A DNA stretch of 64,000 bases from Lachnospiraceae bacterium Zagget3. GTDB lineage: Bacteria; Bacillota_A; Clostridia; Lachnospirales; Lachnospiraceae. The DNA is taken from the NCBI GenBank assembly GCA_001941025.1, contig MSHE01000027.1, positions 15,298 through 79,297 on the forward strand. The letters run 5' to 3'. Below, piece by piece: positions 35,133-42,258 of this stretch (positions are counted from its first letter, which is position 1; the number at the start of each line of letters is the position of its first letter). The translations under genes were made by a program, and so were the position numbers. Under the pieces are notes generated by a model. That model ran no database searches. It was not told the DNA's origin and saw only the letters and a list, made by a program, of their open reading frames with translations.

Positions 35133-35486
35133 ATGAACGCGAGTGAGATTATCAGAAGTATCGAAGAAGAACAGATGAAAGATCACGTGGACGAGTTTCA
35201 CGTGGGAGATACCGTCCGCGTACATGCCAAGATCAAAGAGGGCAACCGCGAGAGGATTCAGGTATTTGAGGGCACTGTCTTAAAGAGACAGGGCGGAAGC
35301 AACCGGGAGACATTTACGGTTCGCAAGTTTTCCAACGGCGTCGGTGTGGAAAAGACATGGCCGGTGCATTCTCCGACCGTGGAAAAGATCGAGGTGGTCC
35401 GTCGCGGCAGGGTGCGCCGCGCGAAGCTCAACTATCTGCGTGGCCGCGTCGGCAAGCGGGCGAAAGTAAAAGAACTGGTGAGATAA
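35133..35486 (+). CDS. rplS: 50S ribosomal protein L19
   Basis: 117 aa. It contains [22 protein letters not shown] and [40 protein letters not shown], diagnostic for bL19. ATG at 35133 follows AGGAGG. Upstream codons in frame lie across the promoter and are not used. Confidence 0.98.
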   Translation: MNASEIIRSIEEEQMKDHVDEFHVGDTVRVHAKIKEGNRERIQVFEGTVLKRQGGSNRETFTVRKFSNGVGVEKTWPVHSPTVEKIEVVRRGRVRRAKLNYLRGRVGKRAKVKELVR

Positions 35487-35500
35487 CGTATGGCATGACG

Positions 35501-35533
35501 GGGTTGTGAGTTTCACAACCCTGCTTCTTTTAT
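35501..35533 (+). terminator. Terminator of rplS
   Basis: GGGTTGTGA (35501-35509), loop GTT, TCACAACCC (35513-35521), then TGCTTCTTTTATT. Confidence 0.85.
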
Positions 35534-35578
35534 TGCGGATCCGGTGCGACGCGCCGGTCCGGTTTTGGAGAGCATAGA

Positions 35579-36163
35579 ATGGAACTTTTTCACAGAGAAG
35601 GTTTAAGTTTTCGATATCGGCGCAGGCCGATCCAGCGAACGGCGATCCGAAACACCCTGATCCTCGTGATCGAGGGAGTGGCCGCGCTGGCGGTGGCCTT
35701 TCTCCTGGTCTACGGATTGGGAATGACGGCGAGCGTCGTGGGAAACTCTATGGAGCCCACGCTCGAGGACGGAGAGACGATTCTCCTCAACCGGCTCATC
35801 TATCGCTTTGCCGCGCCAAAGTCCGGTGATGTGATCGTATTTATGCCGAACGGAAACGAGAAAAGCCCCTATTATGTCAAGCGTGTCGTAGCGGGTCCGG
35901 GCGACACGGTGCAGATCCGTGACGGGGTGATCTATGTGAACGATGTCATGTTTGACACGACAGATACGGAGGCCGTAGCCGACGCCGGGCTGGCGGAAGA
36001 GAAGCTTGTAATCGGCGACGACGAGTACTTTGTGATCGGGGACAACCGGAACAACAGTGAGGACAGCCGCTACGCCAACTTCGGAAACGTGGAAAAGGAC
36101 GATATCATCGGGAAGGCATGGTTTTATTACAATGCCATCAACGATCTGGGACGCGTAAAGTAG
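35579..36163 (+). CDS. lepB: Signal peptidase I (second copy)
   Basis: 194 aa with one membrane anchor (about residues 26-47) and the catalytic Ser in VVGNSMEPTLEDGE and Lys in SPYYVKRVVAGPGD, then GDNRNNSEDSRYANFG. Unlike the copy at 13471, the loop sequence is short and the N-terminus is highly basic. It stands 18 bp before rbgA, the place that lepB usually has after rplS in Firmicutes. A pair of signal peptidases suits an organism with heavily secreted wall proteins. Confidence 0.95.
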   Translation: MELFHREGLSFRYRRRPIQRTAIRNTLILVIEGVAALAVAFLLVYGLGMTASVVGNSMEPTLEDGETILLNRLIYRFAAPKSGDVIVFMPNGNEKSPYYVKRVVAGPGDTVQIRDGVIYVNDVMFDTTDTEAVADAGLAEEKLVIGDDEYFVIGDNRNNSEDSRYANFGNVEKDDIIGKAWFYYNAINDLGRVK

Positions 36164-36181
36164 ACAAAGGAGAGACCCGTT

Positions 36182-37099
36182 ATGGAGATTCAATGGTATC
36201 CGGGTCATATGACCAAGGCAAAACGGCAGATGCAGGAAGACATCCGCTTAATCGACCTTGTCATCGAGCTGGTAGACGCACGCATCCCGCAAAGCAGCCG
36301 CAATCCCGACATCGATGAGCTGGGGAAAAATAAAGCCCGGCTCATTTTGTTATGCAAGGCCGATCTCGCGGATGAGGCGAAGAACAAGCTGTGGACCGCT
36401 TATTTTAAAGAACGGGGCTTTTTTGTCGTCGCGCTGGACGCCCGAAACCGCGGCGGGATGAAGCAGGTGCAGGAGCGGATTCTCGAAGCCTGCAAAGAAA
36501 AAATCGAGCGGGACCGGGCGCGCGGCATTGTAAACCGGCCGGTCCGGGCCATGGTGGTCGGCATCCCGAATGTGGGGAAGTCCACGTTCATCAACACGTT
36601 CGCCGGAAAGGCCTGTACGAAGACCGGAAATAAGCCGGGGGTGACCAAGGGAAAGCAGTGGATCCGCATCAACAAACAGGTGGAGCTGCTGGACACGCCG
36701 GGCATCCTCTGGCCGAAGTTTGATGATCAGGACGCGGCCGTGCGGCTGGCCTGGATCGGATCTTTGAACGATCAAAACTTAAATCTCGAGGAGCTCGCGG
36801 TGGAACTGATCGCGTATCTGCGGGAGGCGTATCCCGGGGTGCTCGCGGCGCGCTACGGCATCGCGGAAGACGCGCGCGAAGCGGCCGGAGAGCAGCCTGC
36901 GGACGGTATGCCGGGTTCGGAAGAGGTCGGCGCGGCAGGAAACGCGTCGACGGAGCTGCTCGCGGCGATCGCGCGGGCGCGAAACTGCCTGCGCGCCGGC
37001 GGTGAGACCGATCTCGCGCGGGCGGCCTCCCTTTTGCTGGAGGATTTTCGCAGCGGGAGGCTCGGACGCATTACGCTGGAAAGTCCCGCAGACGTGTGA
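36182..37099 (+). CDS. rbgA: Ribosome biogenesis GTPase RbgA (YlqF)
   Basis: 305-aa circularly permuted GTPase for late 50S assembly, in motif order G4-G5-G1-G2-G3. The start reads IQWYPGHMTKAKRQM; G1 is GIPNVGKSTFIN, G3 is DTPGIL. The G4 motif, normally NKxD, reads CKAD (residues about 58-61; LLCKADLAD). The C-terminal helical domain has an extra alanine/glutamate-rich loop around residues 225-260. The stop TGA lies inside a 42-bp tandem duplication. Confidence 0.93.
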   Translation: MEIQWYPGHMTKAKRQMQEDIRLIDLVIELVDARIPQSSRNPDIDELGKNKARLILLCKADLADEAKNKLWTAYFKERGFFVVALDARNRGGMKQVQERILEACKEKIERDRARGIVNRPVRAMVVGIPNVGKSTFINTFAGKACTKTGNKPGVTKGKQWIRINKQVELLDTPGILWPKFDDQDAAVRLAWIGSLNDQNLNLEELAVELIAYLREAYPGVLAARYGIAEDAREAAGEQPADGMPGSEEVGAAGNASTELLAAIARARNCLRAGGETDLARAASLLLEDFRSGRLGRITLESPADV

Positions 37100-37153
37100 T
37101 GTCGGGGCGCCATCATGCTGGAAAGTCCCGCATGTGCGTGATGCCGGGGCGCC
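37070..37153 (+). repeat. 42-bp imperfect tandem duplication over the rbgA stop codon
   Basis: Unit 37070-37111 is repeated at 37112-37153: both have CTGGAAAGTCCCGCA (37076-37090 and 37118-37132), and both end GATG(T/C)CGGGGCGCC. The rbgA stop is in the first copy; the second copy is non-coding spacer before rnhB. Confidence 0.85.
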
Positions 37154-37196
37154 GTTTGCGCGGTGGAGAAATTTATAGGAGTGACAGCTGCTTTCT

Positions 37197-37955
37197 ATGG
37201 AGAAAAAGATAGCGCAGATTAAAAACGAACTGCAGAGTTTAGAAGATAATGATTTAGATTCTTTTATTGAGCAATATGCCCAAGACCCGCGCGCAGGCGT
37301 GCAGAGTCTTGTAGCGCAGGCGCAAAAGCAACAGGAGCGCCTCGCGGCGGAACTCGCGCGGATCGAGAGCCTGCGTATATACGAGGAAAAGTACGCCGAC
37401 TATGCATGGATCTGCGGCATCGACGAGGTGGGCCGCGGGCCGCTGGCCGGGCCGGTCGTGGCGGGCGCGGTGATCCTGCCGAAGGGCTGCCGGATTCTCT
37501 ACATCAACGATTCAAAAAAGCTCTCCGCGAAAAAGCGGGAAGAGCTCTATGATGTGATCATGAACGAAGCAGTGTCGGTCGGCCTCGGCATGGTCGGCCC
37601 GGAGCGGATCGACGAGATCAACATCCTGCAGGCGACCTACGAGGCGATGCGGGAGGCAATCGGGAAGCTTTCTCCCCAGCCGACGCTTCTTTTAAACGAC
37701 GCCGTGACGATTCCCGGCGTGGACATTGATCAGGTGCCGATCATCGGAGGAGACGCGAAGAGCATCTCGATTGGCGCGGCCAGCATCGTGGCCAAGGTAA
37801 CGCGGGACCGCCTGATGGTGGAGTACGACGCGCAGATGCCGGAGTACGGCTTCGCGTCGAACAAGGGATACGGCTCGGCAGCGCATATTGAGGCATTGAA
37901 AAAATATGGTCCGTCGCCGATCCATCGAAAAAGTTTTATCGGGAATTTTGTCTGA
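37197..37955 (+). CDS. rnhB: Ribonuclease HII
   Basis: 252 aa; removes single ribonucleotides from DNA and RNA primers. Catalytic motif CGIDEVGRGPLAGPVVAGAV near residue 72, then NDSKKLSAKKREELYD, and the GGDAKSISIGAASIVAKVTRD block. The first 60 residues (MEKKIAQIKNELQSL...) are a helical extension common in Bacilli and Clostridia RnhB. It follows rbgA by 97 bp. Confidence 0.97.
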   Translation: MEKKIAQIKNELQSLEDNDLDSFIEQYAQDPRAGVQSLVAQAQKQQERLAAELARIESLRIYEEKYADYAWICGIDEVGRGPLAGPVVAGAVILPKGCRILYINDSKKLSAKKREELYDVIMNEAVSVGLGMVGPERIDEINILQATYEAMREAIGKLSPQPTLLLNDAVTIPGVDIDQVPIIGGDAKSISIGAASIVAKVTRDRLMVEYDAQMPEYGFASNKGYGSAAHIEALKKYGPSPIHRKSFIGNFV

Positions 37956-37966
37956 AAGAATTGAAA

Positions 37967-37984
37967 ACCACCCGCAAGGGTGGT
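37967..37984 (+). terminator. Terminator of rnhB
   Basis: ACCACCC, tetraloop GCAA, GGGTGGT: a 7-bp stem with a GNRA loop just after the rnhB stop. The following T-run is weak. Confidence 0.6.
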
Positions 37985-38009
37985 ATTCTTAGTATTACAT
38001 TCGGATTGC

Positions 38010-38110
38010 TCTTTCGATACCGTTTTGGTATCCGTCTATTTTTCTCTTGTGCTGATGATCGTTGCGATTGTCACCCTCGTTAAGAGTTTCTATGATCAAC
38101 GGAAAAAGTA
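38010..38110 (+). pseudogene. Degenerate holin-like toxin, start lost
   Basis: Translating up to the TAG at 38108-38110 gives SFDTVLVSVYFSLVLMIVAI followed by VTLVKSFYDQRKK. It resembles the intact 27-aa toxin at 3651-3734 (SFEELSVIISF...): the SF(E/D) start, one hydrophobic segment and a basic tail. No ATG, GTG or TTG in frame lies at the expected position just before SFDT, and there is no ribosome site; an internal ATG at 38055 would give only an 18-residue fragment. As in the intact module, the stop codon lies in the stem of the terminal hairpin. I call it a broken remnant. Confidence 0.6.
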
Positions 38111-38145
38111 GTCGCCCGCTCTCTGAAAAGATTGGCGACTACTTT
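38105..38145. terminator. Hairpin at the end of the second toxin module
   Basis: AAAGTAGTCGCC (38105-38116) and GGCGACTACTTT (38134-38145) form a 12-bp perfect stem with a 17-nt loop. On the minus strand it is followed by TTTTT, so it would terminate the antisense RNA well. Confidence 0.75.
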
Positions 38146-38204
38146 CCGTAGTCAAAAACTTTCCCGGGTCGGATAGGACATATCTATCTTTCCCAGTTGT
38201 CTTG
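38108..38204 (-). ncRNA. Putative orphan antisense antitoxin RNA
   Basis: A strong minus-strand promoter (38239-38211) and the hairpin at 38105-38145 define an RNA of about 100 nt that runs against the 3' part of the broken toxin. Position and size match the antisense RNA of the first module. It could be an orphan regulator left after toxin decay. Confidence 0.55.
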
Positions 38205-38210
38205 TTGAGT

Positions 38211-38239
38211 ATCTTAGCATATCTGCAGAGTGTTGTCAA
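38211..38239 (-). promoter_or_regulatory. Promoter of the second antisense RNA
   Basis: Minus strand: TTGACA (38239-38234) and TAAGAT (38216-38211) with a 17-bp spacer. No minus-strand ORF follows. Confidence 0.78.
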
Positions 38240-38272
38240 AATATAAAAATCGCTTAAAAAAGGAGACATTTC

Positions 38273-38638
38273 ATGCAAAACAACCGACAAGTCGGAGCAT
38301 ACTACGAAGAGCGCGTAGCCGACTGGCTCACCGCGCGCGGCTACCGCATCCTTGCGCGCAATTTCCGCTGCAAATTCGGCGAGATCGACCTGATCGCCCA
38401 AAAGGACGGGACCATCGTCTTCGTGGAAGTGAAATATAGAAAAACCGGCGCCTGCGGGGCGCCGGAGGAAGCGGTGGACTATCGCAAACAGATCCGAATC
38501 TCCAACGTCGCTTCCTATTATCTCTATCGTCATTTTTATCCGCCGGGAACCCCGTGCCGATTTGATGTGGCATCGGTTGCGGGAGAGCAAGTCCGCCTGA
38601 TCGAAAACGCGTTTCCCTACTGCGGGGAATTCGGCTGA
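38273..38638 (+). CDS. yraN: YraN-family (UPF0102) nuclease-like protein
   Basis: 121-aa restriction-endonuclease-like fold protein. It starts NRQVGAYYEERVADWLTARGY, with FGEIDLIAQKDGTIVFVEVKYR, which contains the D-ExK catalytic-type motif. The family is conserved next to rnhB, as here, and its cellular role is not settled. The ATG follows AAAGGAG. Its last 22 bp overlap, tail to tail, the ABC ATPase gene on the other strand. Confidence 0.93.
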   Translation: MQNNRQVGAYYEERVADWLTARGYRILARNFRCKFGEIDLIAQKDGTIVFVEVKYRKTGACGAPEEAVDYRKQIRISNVASYYLYRHFYPPGTPCRFDVASVAGEQVRLIENAFPYCGEFG

Positions 38639-39444
38639 TTTTCCTCTGCAATTTCCCCCTGCGCCATTTCAATCTTCTGATCCTCCTCGGCGGGCGCGAT
38701 GAACACCCCGTACTCCGTGGAGACGAACTTCGTATCGGTCCCGTAGAGCTGTTTCATCAACTCCTCGGTCATCACTTCCTTGGGGGTGCCGTCCCGGATG
38801 ATGGTGCCGCCGCTCATGGCCGTCACGCGGTCGGCATAGAGGATCGCCTGCTGCGGATTGTGACAGGACAGCAGGATCGTGTACCCCTCTTTGGCCAGCG
38901 AGGTCACCTGATGCAGTACGAGCATCTGGTTGCCGTAGTCCAGCGAGGACGTCGGCTCATCCATTAAGAGGATCTGCGTCTGCTGCGCCAGCGCCCGGGC
39001 GACCAGGACAAGCTGCTGCTCGCCGCCGGAGAGGCGGTCAAACTGCCGCTCGCTGTCCTGCGCCATGCCCACCTGTTCCAGCGCTTCTCTGGCGATTTCC
39101 TTTTCCGTCCGGCCGGGGGACTGAAAGACATTGAGCTGCTTGTTGGTTCCCATCAGGACCATATCCAGCACGGAATAGGAGAATGCGGGATTGTGGATCT
39201 GCGGGATATAGGCGACCAGAGAGGCCAGCTTTTTGGCCGGCAGGCCGGCCGTGGACTCCCCGTCGATCAGAATTTCCCCCTTGTATCCGGTCAGAATCCC
39301 CAGAATACAGCGGAACAGCGTCGTCTTGCCCACGCCGTTGGGCCCCAGGAGAAAGATCAGGTCACCCTGATCGGCCGTCAGGTTGACACCGCTTAACACG
39401 TGCCGTGTCCCATAGTCAAAATAAAAATCGTGAATCTCTAACAT
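38617..39444 (-). CDS. ABC importer ATPase, FecE/BtuD type
   Basis: 275 aa. Walker A GPNGVGKTTLF (near residue 34), Q-loop YIPQIHNP, signature RLSGGEQQLVLVARALAQQ, Walker B ILLMDEPTSSLDYG and the H-loop SCHNPQQ are all intact. The arrangement and sequence fit the ATPases of iron-siderophore, haem and cobalamin importers. The C-terminal 50 residues (EELMKQLYGTDTKFVSTEYG...) form the usual extension, ending in an acidic tail. It overlaps the permease gene by 7 bp, so both are made together. Confidence 0.93.
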   Translation of the reverse strand: MLEIHDFYFDYGTRHVLSGVNLTADQGDLIFLLGPNGVGKTTLFRCILGILTGYKGEILIDGESTAGLPAKKLASLVAYIPQIHNPAFSYSVLDMVLMGTNKQLNVFQSPGRTEKEIAREALEQVGMAQDSERQFDRLSGGEQQLVLVARALAQQTQILLMDEPTSSLDYGNQMLVLHQVTSLAKEGYTILLSCHNPQQAILYADRVTAMSGGTIIRDGTPKEVMTEELMKQLYGTDTKFVSTEYGVFIAPAEEDQKIEMAQGEIAEENQPNSPQ

Positions 39445-40460
39445 TCGTCCGCACGCTCCCTTCTAAGCAGAAGATACAGGAACACGGGGGCTCCGATGAT
39501 CGCAGTGAGGATGCCGATGGGGATCTCCGTTGCCAGCAGGTTGCGGGATACATCGTCCACCGCCAATAGGAAGGCGGCACCGCATAGCATGGAGGCCGGC
39601 ATAAGGACCCGGAAATTGTTCCCTACCAGCTGTCGGCACAGATGCGGAATGATCAGCCCCACCCAACCGATCGTGCCGCTGACCGCGATGGAAGAAGCGG
39701 TGACCAGCGTTGCGCAGACCACGATGCCAAGCCGCAGGGCCGTCGTGTTGACGCCCAGCGTATGGGCCTCTTCGTCGCCCATCGTCAGCAGATTGATCCG
39801 CCATCGCAGGAGGAATAACGGCACCAGACCGATCAGCATGGGCGGCAGGATCATGATGACATCCGAAAGCTGCGTGTTGTTTAAGCTGCCCATGAGCCAG
39901 TAGGTGATGGCGGGCAGCTGATTGGTGGGATCCGCTACGAGTTTAATATAGGAAGTGCCCGCACTGAAGAGCGAGCTTATGACCATGCCGGCCAGGACCA
40001 GGCTTAGCACCCGGTTGCCCGGCGCCCGGTTCGCTACCAAATAGGCGATAAATACGGTCAAAATGGACCAGAAAAACGCGGAAACGGTGATCCCGTTGGC
40101 GACGAGTCCGCTTAAGATCGCCAGCGCCGCGCCGAAGGAGGCACCGGAGGAGGCGCCCAGCACATCCGGGGAGGCCATGGGATTCTGAAAGACCCCCTGG
40201 TACGCCGCGCCCGCGCTCGAGAGACAGCACCCCACCAGACATGCCATCACGATCCGCGGCAGGCGGATGTTGACGACGGCGGAGTACATCTGACTTGTCC
40301 ATGTCTCTTTCAGGGGGAAAATATGGGAAAAAAGGATTCGCAGCACCTGCACGATACTGACATCGTACCGCCCCAGCACAAAGGAGACCAAAAAAAGAAC
40401 GAACAGAATGATGCCCAGTCCGATCATAACCCAGGTGGCTCTGTGTCTCGGCTTTGCCAT
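39438..40460 (-). CDS. ABC importer permease, BtuC/FecCD family
   Basis: 340 aa with about 9-10 membrane helices. FecCD hallmarks: VVNIRLPRIVMACLVGCCLS, SSAGAAYQGVFQNPMASPDVLGASSGASFGA, and GTIGWVGLIIPHLCRQLVG near the cytoplasmic coupling helix. ATG at 40460 is chosen (AAGGAGG 9 nt before); the frame extends 27 codons further but that part is not membrane-like. It probably works as a homodimer with the ATPase beside it and the divergent lipoprotein at 40646. The substrate class is metal chelates or tetrapyrroles; which one is not evident. Confidence 0.93.
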   Translation of the reverse strand: MAKPRHRATWVMIGLGIILFVLFLVSFVLGRYDVSIVQVLRILFSHIFPLKETWTSQMYSAVVNIRLPRIVMACLVGCCLSSAGAAYQGVFQNPMASPDVLGASSGASFGAALAILSGLVANGITVSAFFWSILTVFIAYLVANRAPGNRVLSLVLAGMVISSLFSAGTSYIKLVADPTNQLPAITYWLMGSLNNTQLSDVIMILPPMLIGLVPLFLLRWRINLLTMGDEEAHTLGVNTTALRLGIVVCATLVTASSIAVSGTIGWVGLIIPHLCRQLVGNNFRVLMPASMLCGAAFLLAVDDVSRNLLATEIPIGILTAIIGAPVFLYLLLRRERADEC

Positions 40461-40491
40461 GGCTCGACCCTCCTTTCCCCGTGATTTTATC

Positions 40492-40520
40492 ATTATAAGA
40501 CAACACGGGCAATATGACAA
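40492..40520 (-). promoter_or_regulatory. Promoter of the importer permease-ATPase genes
   Basis: Minus strand: TTGTCA (40520-40515) and TATAAT (40497-40492), 17-bp spacer, 32 bp before the permease start. No Fur, DtxR or cobalamin-riboswitch motif was recognised in the divergent region. Confidence 0.82.
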
Positions 40521-40608
40521 TAGTTCGCGACATTTCGGCATTTCATACCGGTTTCTCTCTGCCCGGCACCGTTGGCAATGCGAATATGAGAATACCGGGG
40601 GTGGGAAA

Positions 40609-40637
40609 TTGACGATAAGGGCAAGATAGTATAGAAT
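40609..40637 (+). promoter_or_regulatory. Promoter of the substrate-binding-protein operon
   Basis: TTGACG (40609-40614) and TAGAAT (40632-40637), 17-bp spacer. The predicted start (about 40644) is almost at the ATG at 40646, leaving nearly no leader and no ribosome site. Confidence 0.65.
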
Positions 40638-40645
40638 AAATTATT

Positions 40646-41743
40646 ATGAAACGTATACGAACCAAAGTGATCTCGATTCTGTTGGTCGCGGCCCTGGCGG
40701 CCGCGCTTTTAGCCGGCTGCAGCGGATCCGGATCGAATCAGGATCGAAAAGAAAACACCCGCAGCTTTACCGACAGCGCGGGCCGGGAAGTCATGGTACC
40801 GGAGGAGATCGACCGCGTGGCCGTGAGCGGGCCGCTGGCGCAGATCACGGTGTTCGCCATCGCGCCGGATGAGATGGTCGCGCTGGCGACGGACTGGTCG
40901 GACAGCGCCCGTGAGTATATCGATGAAAAATATCTCGACCTGCCTACGATGGGGCAGCTCTACGGCGGGAACGGGGACTTAAACGAAGAGGAACTCTTAA
41001 AAGCGAATCCGGACGTTATTATCGATGTAGGAGAGGCGAAGGAGACCATCGCGGAGGACATGGACCAGCTGCAGGAGCAGACCGGGATTCCCTGCGTGCA
41101 TATCACGGCAACGCTGGAGGGAATGGACGAAGCCTATGAGATGCTGGGGGAGCTTTTGGGGCTGGAGGACAAGGCTGCCGAGCTTTCCGACTACTGCCGC
41201 ACTTCCTATGACCGCGCGGAGCAGATGATGGAGGAAGTGGGGACCGATGAGGTCACCGCGATTTACTGCCTGGGGGACTTTGGTACGAACGTGATCTGCA
41301 AAGGCTCCTATTTTGCCGAGGTTATCGACCTCCTGACGGACAACGTGGCGGTTGTGGACAATCCGTCTTCCCGCGGCACGGGCAATGAGGTGTCCATGGA
41401 GCAGATCTACAACTGGGATCCGGAGGTGATCATCTTCGGCCCGGACAGTTATTATGATTATGTAGAAGACGACCCGACCTGGCAGGATCTGCAGGCCATT
41501 CAGAACGGCCGGTACTATGAAGTGCCCTACGCGGTCTACAACTGGATGGGATTTCCGCCCTCTGCTCAGCGGTACCTGGGACTCGTCTGGCTGTCGGAGG
41601 TCCTGTACCCGGAGTATTGCGACTTTGACCTCTATACGGAGGTAGATACGTTCTTTGAGGAATTTTTACACTGTGAGATCACAGAAGAAGCGTTTGACGC
41701 GCTGATGACCAAATCCGTGGACAAGGTGGAGGCGGCTGCATGA
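40646..41743 (+). CDS. Substrate-binding lipoprotein of a metal-chelate/tetrapyrrole ABC importer
   Basis: 365 aa. A lipoprotein signal, MKRIRTKVISILLVAAL...LAGCSGSG, has its Cys at residue 25. The mature part begins RSFTDSAGREVMVPEEIDRVAV, the standard opening of FepB/BtuF-type receptors (PF01497), with the long-helix fold continuing in NEEELLKANPDVIIDVG and MEQIYNWDPEVIIFGPDSYYDY. It should hand substrate to the permease encoded divergently at 39438-40460. It starts a plus-strand run of at least five genes: its TGA overlaps the next ATG (ATGA). Confidence 0.9.
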   Translation: MKRIRTKVISILLVAALAAALLAGCSGSGSNQDRKENTRSFTDSAGREVMVPEEIDRVAVSGPLAQITVFAIAPDEMVALATDWSDSAREYIDEKYLDLPTMGQLYGGNGDLNEEELLKANPDVIIDVGEAKETIAEDMDQLQEQTGIPCVHITATLEGMDEAYEMLGELLGLEDKAAELSDYCRTSYDRAEQMMEEVGTDEVTAIYCLGDFGTNVICKGSYFAEVIDLLTDNVAVVDNPSSRGTGNEVSMEQIYNWDPEVIIFGPDSYYDYVEDDPTWQDLQAIQNGRYYEVPYAVYNWMGFPPSAQRYLGLVWLSEVLYPEYCDFDLYTEVDTFFEEFLHCEITEEAFDALMTKSVDKVEAAA

Positions 41744-42258
41744 GAGCAAAGCGCATCCTGATCGTCTGTGCCGCCGTGATCGCGGCGATCGTCGCGGCCG
41801 TGGTCATCTACATGGGCGTAAACTACTGGGGTAAGGCGGACATCTCGGCGTATGGCGACGACCCGATCCAGATCGAAGGGCTCACGGATGAGACTTTTTT
41901 TATCACACCCAATGATCTGGCCGAGATGGAATGCGTGTCCGACGTGGCCGAAGGGAGGTCGGAGAAGGCGGGCACGGTCCGGGCGTACGGGCCGACGCTG
42001 GAAACCTTTGTGGAAAACTACGGCAGGACGCTGGATGAGTTTTATTCCATTGAATTCTACGCCTATGACGGCTACACATCGCGGCTGGGAAAGGCGACCT
42101 GGGATAAATACGAGGTGATCCTATCCATCGCCGAGGGCAACAAACCGCTCGAAGAAAAGCGCCAGCCGATGCGTGTGGTCATCACGGGCGGCGCCTCCAG
42201 CGGATGGATCTATGGAGTCGGCGTGATCACGTTTACCTACCTGTCGGATGTGGAGTAA
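41740..42258 (+). CDS. Membrane-anchored single-domain SUOX-like protein
   Basis: 172 aa: one N-terminal anchor helix (about residues 5-27) then one extracellular domain. I read it as the sulfite-oxidase/molybdopterin-oxidoreductase-like fold: IQIEGLTDETFFITPNDLAEM, YGPTLETFVENYG, IEFYAYDGYTSRLG, EGNKPLEEKRQPMRVVI and a final YGVGVITF follow the order of PF00174. The Cys of the molybdenum site in its usual CxGN motif is not seen, so it is probably a cofactor-free binding module. It is coupled to the lipoprotein by an ATGA overlap. Confidence 0.7.
   Translation: MRAKRILIVCAAVIAAIVAAVVIYMGVNYWGKADISAYGDDPIQIEGLTDETFFITPNDLAEMECVSDVAEGRSEKAGTVRAYGPTLETFVENYGRTLDEFYSIEFYAYDGYTSRLGKATWDKYEVILSIAEGNKPLEEKRQPMRVVITGGASSGWIYGVGVITFTYLSDVE

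Noticed and set aside
40461..40645. Cobalamin riboswitch or Fur box for the importer
   Set aside because: The divergent spacer is only 185 bp, holds two promoters, and has no B12-box or convincing Fur/DtxR inverted repeat. This is why I do not name the substrate.
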